From CAYOEJ01 sp964403015 (GTDB lineage: Bacteria > Actinomycetota > Actinomycetes > Actinomycetales > Actinomycetaceae), in the NCBI GenBank assembly GCA_964403015.1, contig CAYOEJ010000004.1, positions 1-64,000 on the forward strand: a stretch of DNA of 64,000 bases. The letters are read 5' to 3'. Shown here piece by piece: positions 8,701 to 16,918 of this stretch. The translations under genes and the position numbers were made by a program. Positions within the stretch are counted from its first letter, which is position 1. Each line of letters begins with the position of its first letter. The notes below the pieces were generated by a model. It saw only the letters and a program-made list of their open reading frames with translations, searched no databases and was not told the origin of the DNA.

Positions 8701-8755
8701 GAGCTGGGAAAGTTGACTCACGAAAGGCACATCGAAATGCGAGTACCTCCGAGCG

Positions 8756-9793
8756 CTATGCGCGCGGCAACGTGAGGCTGTTCCTTCGCATCCATTTCTT
8801 GAATGCTGCGAGGGATTGGACATCCTTCCACTCAAGTCGGTAGACGCGAAATCCGTATGAGCGAAGGAGGATTTCGCGATTTCGTTCCTCGAACAATGCT
8901 TCGCCCGGAGTCTTTCGCCCTAGGATTTCAGCGGAAAGTTTCATACGCCCATCGAACTCAATAATGATTCCAAGTTCAGGCCAAAGAAAGTCGGGCCGAT
9001 ATGTGGCGCCATCGATAATGAGATGCGGCTGGATCTGAGGGGCTGAAATTCCAGCTTCGATTAATCGCCATAGCGTTAGCGATTCGCCCACAGACTCAAT
9101 GCGACTATCCACCAATTCCAGTACCCGGCGTGCCCATCGAACACCGGAGGAACCGCCTAGAGCCTTGACAATATCTTCGAACCTTCCATAGTCGAGTATT
9201 TGTCGATGCGCCGCGCTATTTGCGGCTGCCAATCCATGTTCAGGTCCAAGGTGTCTGGAGAGGTCAACGATCGTCTGCTCAAGACTTGTGACCTGGATGT
9301 TTGCTATGAGGTCAGTGGCAAAGTGTTTTGTAGCTTGCCGTGTGTCGTGGAGCTTCCCTCGTGAAATCCGTTGGGGATATGGAGCTACCCGCTTCACTCG
9401 CTGCGGAGGTGGGCATAACAAGGGCAGGTCCCACATCACGGCAGCACTTTCATCTGAAATGCAAGCCATCAGTGATGATCGACGTCGTCGAGACTTGCGC
9501 TCAAGATAGTCGATGAGATGCAGATGCATTCTTTGCTGGGCTTGGAAAGTGGACGCTTCATTGGTCACCTTCATGAGATAACCGCCCTGCAGGCGCACCA
9601 ATCCGAGCCTCTCATTATCGGCGATGTAGCGACTGTATGTTCCGCCCGTACGATCCTCGCCAAAGTACCTTGCACTGTCCGAAACATCTTCGAATGCTTT
9701 CGTACAGCTGCGTCGATGGTTGGCAAAACGATGTGGAGTTGTTTTCAATGCCTGTTGCAAATGAACTGTGCAGCCAACATGTGGTTTGAACAC
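8756..9793 (-). CDS. AbiEi-like / DUF559 (PD-(D/E)XK nuclease fold) protein
   Basis: A 345-residue protein I assign by architecture. The N-terminal ~120 residues look like the winged-helix region of AbiEi-family proteins, including ISDESAAVMWDLPLL. The middle has TSLEQTIVDLSRH, also typical of that family. The C-terminal ~100 residues form a DUF559/Vsr-like nuclease core: YRPDFLWPELGIIIEFDG (Asp and Glu/Asp metal ligands), ERNREILLRSYGFRVYRLEW after it. Cofactor and substrate are unknown. GTG start with AGAGGA about 10 nt upstream. It is the only gene of a repeat-rich island, less GC-rich than its neighbours and likely transferred. Could be a lone antitoxin-type regulator, or a nuclease acting on or regulated by its flanking repeats. 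Confidence 0.7.
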   Translation of the reverse strand: MFKPHVGCTVHLQQALKTTPHRFANHRRSCTKAFEDVSDSARYFGEDRTGGTYSRYIADNERLGLVRLQGGYLMKVTNEASTFQAQQRMHLHLIDYLERKSRRRRSSLMACISDESAAVMWDLPLLCPPPQRVKRVAPYPQRISRGKLHDTRQATKHFATDLIANIQVTSLEQTIVDLSRHLGPEHGLAAANSAAHRQILDYGRFEDIVKALGGSSGVRWARRVLELVDSRIESVGESLTLWRLIEAGISAPQIQPHLIIDGATYRPDFLWPELGIIIEFDGRMKLSAEILGRKTPGEALFEERNREILLRSYGFRVYRLEWKDVQSLAAFKKWMRRNSLTLPRA

Positions 9794-9952
9794 GGTTAAG
9801 AGTCCTCTTTAATTACTGGTTAAGGTGAGTACCAGTGTCACGAGTTCACGGTTGCGAGAGATTAAGAAATCTAGCCACTGTGGACAATGTCCGTCGACAA
9901 GCGAGATGTGGAAGCCTTCTCTGGATCGGAGAAGGGGCATTCTCTCGAGTTC
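9794..9952. other. Leader region of the nuclease-like gene
   Basis: Upstream side of the minus-strand gene. The only structure I see is a 7-bp hairpin, CCTTCTC 9915-9921 with GAGAAGG 9929-9935. It separates the gene from the array at 9953-10062. No open frame of coding character. Confidence 0.4.
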
Positions 9953-10062
9953 GGAACAGGCCCGCACATTGTTTGGAACAGGCCCGCACATGAATTGGAA
10001 CAGGTCCGCACATTGTTTGGAACAGGCCCGCGCAAGAATTGGGACAGGCCCGCGCAAGAATT
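9953..10062. repeat. Tandem array of five 22-bp units
   Basis: Units at 9953-9974, 9975-9996, 9997-10018, 10019-10040, 10041-10062. All open with GG(A/G)ACAGG(C/T)CCGC; the tails alternate between ACATTGTTT, ACATGAATT and GCAAGAATT. Exactly 22 bp each with no spacers. The reverse complement carries TGTGCGGGCC, the same core as the array at 8378-8503, so the arrays face each other across the gene. Confidence 0.88.
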
Positions 10063-10123
10063 GAGTGTTGATTCACCGATTGATACAAAACTTAACGCTC
10101 AATCCGAGAATCAACACTCAATT
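10059..10123. repeat. Perfect 16-bp inverted repeat at the array edge
   Basis: AATTGAGTGTTGATTC at 10059-10074 and its exact reverse complement at 10108-10123, loop 33 nt. GATTGA (10078-10083) and TCAATC (10099-10104) form a nested pair. The TTGAGTGT core is shared with the inverted repeat at 8505-8560 on the far side of the gene. Confidence 0.8.
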
Positions 10124-10171
10124 TGCGATGTGTAATAACTATTAGGCCGGCAACAGCCGCCGAGTAGCCCG

Positions 10172-10211
10172 GCTAGAGGCGCTCTTCGGCCAGGTCGAGG
10201 TGCCAGCTAGC
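10172..10211. repeat. Right 40-bp direct repeat bounding the island
   Basis: 36 of 40 positions match 8236-8275. In this copy the bases equivalent to the ligase stop read GGC CAG, so the ligase-type stop is lost, while on the minus strand a TAG at 10207-10209 may end lipA. Confidence 0.7.
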
Positions 10212-11463
10212 AGCCATAAGGGATTGGGCCTAAGAGCGCGAAGAGATCGGGCCTTCCAGACGGAAGGGATTGNNNNNNNNNNNNNNNNNNNNNNNNNNNN
10301 NNNNNNNNNNNNNNNNNNNNNNNNNNNNNNNNNNNNNNNNNNNNNNNNNNNNNNNNNNNNNNNNNNNNNNNNGAACCAGCACCCGCTGAACCAGCACCAA
10401 CCCGCGCCGAATCCTTTGCCTCTTGCCTTGCCACGATGCTGGCAGCTTCCTGACGTGCAAATCCTTCGCCGGCCTCCAAGCCGGTGGCGGCCGAGTGGCC
10501 CACGTTCTTCAAGCGCTCGGGAATCTCAAGCCCCTTGTGCTTCATGGCGCGTGCCCACAGGGTGCCTGAGCGATAGGAGGAACGAACAAGCGGTCCGGCC
10601 ATGATGCCGGCAAAGCCCATCTCGTAGCCAATCTTTGACAGCTCCACGAACTCCTTTGGCTTAACCCAGCGATCGATGGGGTGGTGCAGGGGAGAGGGGC
10701 GAAGGTACTGAGTGATGGTGAGGATGTCGCAACCGGCATCAACGAGATCTTGCATCGCTTCGATGATCTCGTCAAAGGTCTCGCCCATGCCAAGGATGAG
10801 GTTCGATTTGGTGATCATCCCCGATTCAGACGCGAACGTGATGAGATCGAGCGAGCGCTCGTAACGGAATGCGGGACGAATCTTCTTAAAGATGCGCGGA
10901 ACAGTTTCGAGGTTATGGGCAAGCACCTCGGGCTTTGACTCGAATACCTGGGCGAGTGCTGGAGCGCCGCCACGCATGTCGTCAATGAGCAGTTCGACGC
11001 CGGTGTTGGGAGAAAGCTCGTGAATCTGCCTGCATGTTTCGGCATAGAGCCAAGATGCTCCATCGTCAAGGTCGTCGCGGGTCACGCCGGTAATGGTGGC
11101 GTAGTTCAGCTGCATCTCGCGAACTGACTCGGCAACGCGACGCGGCTCGTCCGTGTCGTAGTCGGTGGGCTTTCCGGTCTTGATGAAGCAGAAATCGCAC
11201 CGGCGGGTACAGATGTCGCCGCCAATGAGGAAGGAAGCCTCGCGGTCCTCCCAGCATTCGTAAATGTTGGGGCAGTTCGCTTCCTTACACACGGTGTGCA
11301 GGGAAGCTCCCTCGACGCGATTGCGCATGTCCGTATATTCGTCGCCCACGGTTGCCGTGGTCTTAATCCACTCCGGTTTCTTCTCAATCGGAGTTTCCGC
11401 ATTGCGTTCCTCGATGCGCAGCAGTTTGCGGCTGTTGGGATTCACGCGTTCGGCGATCGTCAT
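10207..11463 (-). CDS. lipA: Lipoyl synthase (C-terminal tail interrupted by a scaffold gap)
   Basis: Radical-SAM enzyme inserting two sulfurs into the octanoyl group of lipoyl domains. Both clusters are recognisable: the auxiliary set CKEANCPNIYEC (about residues 59-70) and the radical-SAM motif CTRRCDFC (about residues 86-93). ATITGVTRDDL, GMGETFDEI and TITQYLRPS are further family blocks. The conserved part ends about residue 325, followed by an Ala/Gly-rich tail that runs into the gap at 10273-10372. The stop at 10207 assumes the reading frame survives a gap of unknown length, so the C terminus is uncertain. Its ATG overlaps the lipB stop by 4 bp: a lipB-lipA operon. Confidence 0.92.
   Translation of the reverse strand: MTIAERVNPNSRKLLRIEERNAETPIEKKPEWIKTTATVGDEYTDMRNRVEGASLHTVCKEANCPNIYECWEDREASFLIGGDICTRRCDFCFIKTGKPTDYDTDEPRRVAESVREMQLNYATITGVTRDDLDDGASWLYAETCRQIHELSPNTGVELLIDDMRGGAPALAQVFESKPEVLAHNLETVPRIFKKIRPAFRYERSLDLITFASESGMITKSNLILGMGETFDEIIEAMQDLVDAGCDILTITQYLRPSPLHHPIDRWVKPKEFVELSKIGYEMGFAGIMAGPLVRSSYRSGTLWARAMKHKGLEIPERLKNVGHSAATGLEAGEGFARQEAASIVARQEAKDSARVGAGSAGAGXXXXXXXXXXXXXXXXXXXXXXXXXXXXXXXXXXQSLPSGRPDLFALLGPIPYGC
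10273..10372. other. Scaffold gap (100 N)
   Basis: Placeholder gap inside the low-complexity 3' end of lipA. The flank 10373-10400 encodes repetitive Gly/Ser/Ala codons, which probably broke the assembly. Confidence 0.95.
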
Positions 11464-12263
11464 TTGATCTTCTCCTCATCGATCTGATCGGTAGCGACCG
11501 GAGTTGCCGGCTTCGTCCATGCTACCCCTGTATTCATTGGAAGATTAATGGTGGCCCGTTGCTGGTGGGCTTCGGCTAGCAGAGCGTTCGGGTCGATGCC
11601 GGTTTCCAGCTGTTCACCGGTGCGCAGCTGAAATTGCGCGTACGCGCCTACGAGGCGGGGGATCAGTACCTCGGCAACGTCGCTGAGCGTTGCCGTGACG
11701 CCCAATTGGGCAAGTGAGACCACACCGGCGTCGTTAATTCCGCACGGGACTACGCGATTGAATCGGTCAATATCGGTGGTCACGTTCAGGGCAAGTCCGT
11801 GCATGGTGGCGTCGTCGGCAAACTTAATTCCGATCGCACATAGCTTCGCGTCGACGCCGTCTGGCGAGTTCTTCGCGGGTATCCAGACTCCAGAACGACC
11901 TTCAACTTGGATGGTGTCGACGCCGAACGCGCGCATTGCGTCGATGACCGCGAGTTCCGTATGTCTAACGAAAGCTACAACGTCCTTGGGAGGGCGCACC
12001 TTGATGATCGGGTAGATCACGAGTTGGCCCGGGCCGTGGTAGGTCACCGAACCTCCGCGGTCCATGCGGATGACGGGGACGCCGTCGTCGGGAATATCTT
12101 CGGGTTGTGTGCGCCTGCCGGCCGTATAGGTATGGTCGGCCTCCCAGACGATGAGGGAGTCGGGGGAGCGGAGCGCTGCGACGTCGTCGTGAAGGCGCCG
12201 CTGAAGCGCGTCTACGTCCATGTAGTCCAGTGGCCCGGAGCCGAGCAAGTTTACAATCTGCAC
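11460..12263 (-). CDS. lipB: Lipoyl(octanoyl) transferase
   Basis: Transfers octanoate from acyl carrier protein to lipoyl domains, the step before LipA. The 267-residue protein carries the block RGGSVTYHGPGQLVIYPI, the segment KLCAIGIKF and the active-site region HGLALNVTTDI followed by PCGI, whose Cys is the acyl-thioester residue, with the preceding Lys (AKLCAIG). The GTG start gives the usual N terminus MQIVNLLGSGPLDY. A C-terminal extension of ~45 residues beyond the usual end is noted. First gene of the lipB-lipA unit. Confidence 0.94.
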   Translation of the reverse strand: MQIVNLLGSGPLDYMDVDALQRRLHDDVAALRSPDSLIVWEADHTYTAGRRTQPEDIPDDGVPVIRMDRGGSVTYHGPGQLVIYPIIKVRPPKDVVAFVRHTELAVIDAMRAFGVDTIQVEGRSGVWIPAKNSPDGVDAKLCAIGIKFADDATMHGLALNVTTDIDRFNRVVPCGINDAGVVSLAQLGVTATLSDVAEVLIPRLVGAYAQFQLRTGEQLETGIDPNALLAEAHQQRATINLPMNTGVAWTKPATPVATDQIDEEKIK

Positions 12264-12612
12264 GCTTCAACCCTAATTCCACGGCTTTCGCGATTCGACT
12301 TGGGAACTGTGAGGCTTCTTCCACAGATGTGAATATATATACATCCAAATGTAACGTTTCCTTCGTGGCCATTGCGGGTTCACCGCGAGTTAGTCGGTGA
12401 AAGTCCCATTTGGCTCCAACGTTCATAAAACTAGGGATTGGCTACAACCGAGGGCACTTCGTCACACCGATTGGTCAAAGCCGCTCTGGGCAAGGCTAGA
12501 ATGTGACTCATAACTTTGGTTCGGTATAGACTTCCGAACCAGAAGACCAAGCACTCGGCGTTCGAGCGTCCCCCGCGAGGCGGAGAACGCCGCCCAAGAA
12601 AGAAAGCCTCGC
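12264..12612. other. Intergenic region between lipB and the peptide transporter operon
   Basis: About 350 bp with divergent promoters. Near the transporter there are two inverted repeats: TGGTTCGG 12517-12524 with CCGAACCA 12534-12541 (possible operator), and CGGCGTTC 12556-12563 with GAACGCCG 12585-12592, a leader hairpin ending 20 nt before the start codon. A minus-strand open frame across lipB and this region looks like a frame shadow. No RNA gene recognised. Confidence 0.45.
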
Positions 12613-13623
12613 ATGTTTAAGTTCCTTTTACGGCGGATGTTGAACTATGGCGTCTTGCTCCTTGTAGCAATCACCATCGCCTACATTCTGGCCGGTACTC
12701 AGCTTGACCCTCGTTCCATGCTCATTGAGAACGAGCTAACCAAGATGTCCAACGTGTCCTACGAGGACGTTGTGCGCACTGTTGACCAGCGCCTGAATCA
12801 GTGGAATATCAACCCAACTGTGCCGGTGTTGGAACGATACGTCGAGTGGCTCCAGATGGTTCTTGGAAGCTGGGATTGGGGATATTCCCCTCTCGGCCAG
12901 AGCGTTAACGACGAAATCGGCCGTAGAGTGATCCAATCGCTGCAGCTCGTATTCCTCGGCTTCTTCATTGGCATCGTCGGTGGCGTGGCCATCGGCGCTT
13001 GGGCTGCTGTTCACCAGTACTCCATCCCGGATCGCATCATCACCATCATTGCGATGATCCTGATCTCCACGCCCACGATGGTTATCGCCGTCTTCCTGCA
13101 GATTGGTGCAACCTGGTTTAACCAGAAGACCGGCACGCAGTTCTTTGAGTTTATTGGCCCCACAGCGGCGGTGCCTCCTACCGAGTTCTGGCCCGCCATG
13201 GTGGACCGACTCCAGCACCTGTTGCTTCCAACGATCACAATGTCGCTGGGCAGCTTGGCGACCTACTCCCGTTACCAGCGCAACCTCATGCTAGACACGC
13301 TGGGTGCGGATTACGTACGTACCGCTCGCGCAAAGGGCCTCCGTTTCGGAACGGCTGTTCGCAAGCACGCCCTGCGTACCTCCCTCATTCCGATTGCAAC
13401 ATACTTCGCATTCGGTATTACGGGATTGGTCCTTGGCGCAGCCATTACCGAGCAGGTGTTCGGATGGCAAGGTATGGGTATCTACGGTGTTAGAACAATT
13501 CAAGGCCAGGACATCAACGGCACGGTTGCAGTGGTCGCATTCTCCGGCGTTGCAACGTTGACAGGTGCGTTCCTGTCTGACGTGATTATCGCCGCCGTCG
13601 ATCCGCGAGTGAGGGTTGGTTAA
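12613..13623 (+). CDS. Peptide ABC transporter permease (DppB/OppB type)
   Basis: Inner-membrane permease of a peptide importer, 336 residues. It opens with a membrane helix (RRMLNYGVLLLVAITIAYIL), has a long external loop of ~75 residues and then the five-helix transport core. The EAA-type coupling loop reads TARAKGLRFGTAVRKHALR (about residues 236-254), and the C terminus VIIAAVDPRVRVG is typical of OppB/DppB. AAGAAAGAAAG lies before the ATG. Its stop overlaps the next start by one base (TAATG). First gene of a four-gene operon. Confidence 0.93.
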   Translation: MFKFLLRRMLNYGVLLLVAITIAYILAGTQLDPRSMLIENELTKMSNVSYEDVVRTVDQRLNQWNINPTVPVLERYVEWLQMVLGSWDWGYSPLGQSVNDEIGRRVIQSLQLVFLGFFIGIVGGVAIGAWAAVHQYSIPDRIITIIAMILISTPTMVIAVFLQIGATWFNQKTGTQFFEFIGPTAAVPPTEFWPAMVDRLQHLLLPTITMSLGSLATYSRYQRNLMLDTLGADYVRTARAKGLRFGTAVRKHALRTSLIPIATYFAFGITGLVLGAAITEQVFGWQGMGIYGVRTIQGQDINGTVAVVAFSGVATLTGAFLSDVIIAAVDPRVRVG

Positions 13624-14582
13624 TGAATACGTATTCAACCATGGTGACTGCCGAAGAATTTGAGGCAGTACACAAGGAACTCGATCGCCAAGCCGAAGAG
13701 CGCGCAAAGTCGACCAAGCGCCTCTCGCGAAACCAACTTGTTGCGCGCCGGTTCTGGCGTAACAAGACCGCCGTCGTCGGCGTGATTGGTCTCGCTCTTA
13801 TTATTCTTATCGCGCTGTTTGGCAAGTACCTCACGGAGTGGGATTACCTCACCCGCGATCGCGGCCACTACCTGGAGCCACCGGACGATGCGCACATCTT
13901 CGGAACGAACAAGCAGGGCCGTGACATGTTCGCCATGACCCTCGAGGGTCTGCGCAAGTCACTCGTCATCGGTTTCTCCGTCGCCTTCATTCAGACCGCT
14001 TGGGCAGCACTGTTTGGATCGGCCGCAGCTTACTTTGGCGGCTGGGTTGACCGCGTAGCGACGTGGGTCATCGACCTCATGCTCGTCATTCCTTCGTTCC
14101 TCATCATCGCAATCATTGCGCAGCGTTTCGGTGAGGGTGGATCTTCGACCGTCATCTTCATTCTCTTGCTCGCTGGCTTTGGATGGATGCTCACGGCTCG
14201 AGTCGTGCGCTCGCTGACCCTGTCGGTGAAGAGTCTTGATTACGTCACCGCGGCAAAGTACATGTCCGTGCCGTCTTACGTGATCATTACCCGCCACATT
14301 ATTCCTAATATTTCCTCGCTCCTGATTATCGACTTCACCCTCGGTGTGGCCACCGCGGTTCTCGCAGAGACCTCGCTGTCCTACTTCGGTTTCGGTATTA
14401 AGGACCCAGAAGTTTCGCTCGGTTCGCTGATTGGTGCAGGCCAGTCGTCGGCGCTTACCCACTCGTGGATCTTCATCTACCCGGCAATCGCGCTCGTGCT
14501 CATGCTGGTCTCGGTGAACTTCATTGGTGATGGTTTGCGTGACGCGCTTGACCCGTCATCGAAGTCCGGAGGCAAGGCATGA
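13623..14582 (+). CDS. Peptide ABC transporter permease (DppC/OppC type)
   Basis: Second permease of the importer, 319 residues. A cytoplasmic N-terminal stretch with SRNQLVARRFWRNKTAVVG leads into the first helix; then FGTNKQGRDMFA, a five-helix core and the coupling loop DYVTAAKYMSVPSYVIITRH. The end, NFIGDGLRDALDPSSKSG, is diagnostic for OppC/DppC. It starts on the last base of the first permease's stop and overlaps the ATPase start by 4 bp, so the three proteins are translationally coupled. Confidence 0.94.
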   Translation: MNTYSTMVTAEEFEAVHKELDRQAEERAKSTKRLSRNQLVARRFWRNKTAVVGVIGLALIILIALFGKYLTEWDYLTRDRGHYLEPPDDAHIFGTNKQGRDMFAMTLEGLRKSLVIGFSVAFIQTAWAALFGSAAAYFGGWVDRVATWVIDLMLVIPSFLIIAIIAQRFGEGGSSTVIFILLLAGFGWMLTARVVRSLTLSVKSLDYVTAAKYMSVPSYVIITRHIIPNISSLLIIDFTLGVATAVLAETSLSYFGFGIKDPEVSLGSLIGAGQSSALTHSWIFIYPAIALVLMLVSVNFIGDGLRDALDPSSKSGGKA

Positions 14583-16711
14583 GCAAGAAGAACAAAGAAC
14601 ATTTCGACAACGCCGATCTACCCACAGCTCTTGAAGGGGTGCCGGTTGTCGAGGTCAAGGATCTGAGCGTCCGATTCCCATCGGAAGATGGCGTGGTCCA
14701 CGCTGTGCGAGGAGTCAACCTCACCGTCAATTCCGGTGAAGTGCTCGGCATCGTGGGCGAGTCCGGTTCAGGTAAGTCTGTGACCTCGATGTCCATCATG
14801 GGACTCCTCGATCCATCAGCAAAGCTCGACGGATCCGTGAAGCTTCACGGCATTGAGATCCTAGGACGTTCCGATCAGTACATGTCTAAGATCCGCGGCA
14901 AAACCATCGGCATGGTTTTCCAGGATCCGCTCTCCGCTCTTACGCCCGTGTACACGATTGGCGACCAGATCGTCGAGGCGCTACAGGCACATCAGCCGGA
15001 CCTGTCTGATGTTGATGCTGTTAAGCGAGCCATGGAGCTCCTTACCGTCGTCGGCATTCCCAACCCGGAAATCCGCATCAAGTCCTTCCCGCACGAGTTC
15101 TCGGGTGGTATGCGTCAGCGTGCGATGATCGCCATGGCAATCGCCAACCATCCAGACCTGATCATCGCCGACGAACCGACCACGGCTCTCGACGTGACCA
15201 TCCAGGCTCAGATTCTTGACGTGCTTCGCCGTGCCCAGAAGGAAACCGGCGCTGCCGTCATCATGATTACCCACGACCTCGGTGTCGTTGCTGGTCTAGC
15301 TGATCGCGTGGCCGTTATGTACGCGGGTCGTGTGGTTGAAACCGGAACGGTAGATGAGATCTTCTACCACTCGGCAATGCCCTACACAATTGGTCTTCTA
15401 GGTTCTCTTCCGCGACTCGATTCGCGCAAGGAAACCCAGCTCGCCGCCGTCGAGGGCAATCCTCCGTCGATGCTCATCGAGCCAACGGGCTGCCCGTTCG
15501 CCGCACGCTGTCCAGTTGCGCAGCCTGCATGTCTTGACGGCGAGCCGGGGCTCCTCCCGGTAAAGTCGGATAACCCTGCCGCGCCGCATCTGGCAGCGTG
15601 CATCCGTGGTCCGGAAATTCGCGCTGAGACGCGCAAGTACTCCGATATTTACCCGCTCCCTCCGGCGGTCACGCCACCGTTCACCGGGCTTCCCCGCAAT
15701 GAACGTGAACTGATTTTGGACGTGGACGATCTTAAGCGCCACTTCCCGCTGATGAAGGGCTCGGTCTTCCGTCGTCGAGTAGGAACTGTTCACGCGGTAG
15801 ACGGCATTTCATTTGATATTCGCACCGGCGAGACCCTTGGTCTCGTGGGCGAGTCTGGCTCCGGCAAGACCACGACGCTTCTCCAAGTTCTCGACCTTAT
15901 TAAGCCGCAGGACGGAACTATCGTCGTCATGGGTGAGAACACGCAGGATATGAACTCGCGTGACCGCAAGCGAGTCCGCAAGGATCTTCAGGTCGTGTTC
16001 CAGGATCCGATGGCATCGCTCGATCCACGTCTACCGGTCTATGACATCATCGCGGAGCCGCTCAAGCACAACGGCTGGAAGAAGGCCGACATTGAGCCGC
16101 GCGTCAAGGAACTGATGAAGATGGTGGGTCTCGAACCTGCCCACGTCAACCGCTACCCGCGCAACTTCTCCGGCGGCCAGCGCCAGCGTATCGGCATTGC
16201 GCGTGCGCTCGCGCTCGAGCCGAAGCTACTCATCTTGGACGAGCCGGTATCGGCGCTCGATGTTTCGATTCAGGCAGGCGTCATTAACCTGCTCGATGAA
16301 CTTCGTTCGAAGCTCCAGCTCTCCTATCTCTTCGTCGCCCACGACCTTTCCGTCATCCGCCACATCGCGGATCGCGTGGCCGTGATGTACCTCGGCAAAA
16401 TTGTCGAAATCGGCGATGTTGACTCAGTATTCGAGAGGCCCCAGCACCCATACACCCAGGCTCTGCTGTCGGCGATCCCGATTCCGGATCCGGAGAAGGA
16501 ACGCAACCGCAATCGCATCCTTCTCAAGGGCGATCTGCCCTCGCCGGCGAACCCGCCGACGGGCTGTCGCTTCGTCACCCGCTGCCCGGTATATGAGACG
16601 CTTTCTGATTCTGAGAAGGCAGTCTGCGAGGCAGAACATCCGGCGTTCACCACGCTCGCCGAGGATCACGATGTAGCTTGCTACTATCCGCGTCCTCTCA
16701 AGCTTTTCTAG
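14579..16711 (+). CDS. Fused peptide ABC transporter ATPase (OppD-OppF double domain)
   Basis: A 710-residue protein holding both ATPases of the importer in one chain. Domain 1 (about 20-330): Walker A GESGSGKS, signature FSGGMRQRAMIA, Walker B LIIADEPTTALD. Domain 2 (about 375-700): Walker A GESGSGKTTT, signature FSGGQRQRIGIA, Walker B LLILDEPVSALD. Each domain is followed by the Cys-rich oligopeptide/dipeptide C-terminal motif (GCPFAARCPVAQPAC and GCRFVTRCPVYE), which in some relatives binds a cluster. All catalytic motifs look intact, so two normal ATP sites are expected. Fused forms are common in actinobacteria. Confidence 0.94.
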   Translation: MSKKNKEHFDNADLPTALEGVPVVEVKDLSVRFPSEDGVVHAVRGVNLTVNSGEVLGIVGESGSGKSVTSMSIMGLLDPSAKLDGSVKLHGIEILGRSDQYMSKIRGKTIGMVFQDPLSALTPVYTIGDQIVEALQAHQPDLSDVDAVKRAMELLTVVGIPNPEIRIKSFPHEFSGGMRQRAMIAMAIANHPDLIIADEPTTALDVTIQAQILDVLRRAQKETGAAVIMITHDLGVVAGLADRVAVMYAGRVVETGTVDEIFYHSAMPYTIGLLGSLPRLDSRKETQLAAVEGNPPSMLIEPTGCPFAARCPVAQPACLDGEPGLLPVKSDNPAAPHLAACIRGPEIRAETRKYSDIYPLPPAVTPPFTGLPRNERELILDVDDLKRHFPLMKGSVFRRRVGTVHAVDGISFDIRTGETLGLVGESGSGKTTTLLQVLDLIKPQDGTIVVMGENTQDMNSRDRKRVRKDLQVVFQDPMASLDPRLPVYDIIAEPLKHNGWKKADIEPRVKELMKMVGLEPAHVNRYPRNFSGGQRQRIGIARALALEPKLLILDEPVSALDVSIQAGVINLLDELRSKLQLSYLFVAHDLSVIRHIADRVAVMYLGKIVEIGDVDSVFERPQHPYTQALLSAIPIPDPEKERNRNRILLKGDLPSPANPPTGCRFVTRCPVYETLSDSEKAVCEAEHPAFTTLAEDHDVACYYPRPLKLF

Positions 16712-16747
16712 TAATGGCTCGAGCGTCAAAAGTCCAGATTTAGGGGA

Positions 16748-16778
16748 TCGACGGTGAGAAATTCGCTCCCACCGTCGA
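16748..16778 (+). terminator. Hairpin after the ATPase gene
   Basis: TCGACGGTG (16748-16756) pairs with CACCGTCGA (16770-16778), loop 13 nt, followed by a weak T run. Probably a partial terminator or an mRNA-stabilising hairpin between the transport machinery and the binding-protein gene. Confidence 0.4.
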
Positions 16779-16918
16779 GCTTTGGACCATATCGAAAAGA
16801 TAACTATTCGATAACTTTCGTGTCTCAAGTTTAGAGATCCTTAAGTTCTGGTTTAACCTAATTGGCAACTACTCCACCGATTAACGTGTGGGAGTTTCGT
16901 CCTAGAGGAGGACTATCA

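Larger units (their letters stand above)
8276..10171. mobile_element. Putative small accessory island between the two 40-bp direct repeats
   Basis: About 1.9 kb, visibly more AT-rich than its neighbours, bounded by 40-bp direct repeats and inserted between two convergent housekeeping genes. It contains one gene (8756-9793, minus), three short tandem arrays and two inverted-repeat structures. No transposase or integrase is present, so how it moved is unknown; it could also be a non-mobile locus gained by recombination between flanking repeats. Confidence 0.45.

Noticed and set aside
9953..10062. CRISPR array
   Set aside because: The 22-bp units follow each other without unique spacers, and no cas gene is present.
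9809..10135. Short open frames on both strands over the 22-bp array
   Set aside because: Open only because the repeat unit lacks stops; their protein sequences merely reflect the repeat.
8236..10211. Insertion sequence or integron
   Set aside because: No transposase, integrase or terminal inverted repeats of IS type are visible.
11965..12426. Minus-strand open frame overlapping the lipB start
   Set aside because: Mostly lipB read in another frame; lipB with its GTG start accounts for the coding signal.
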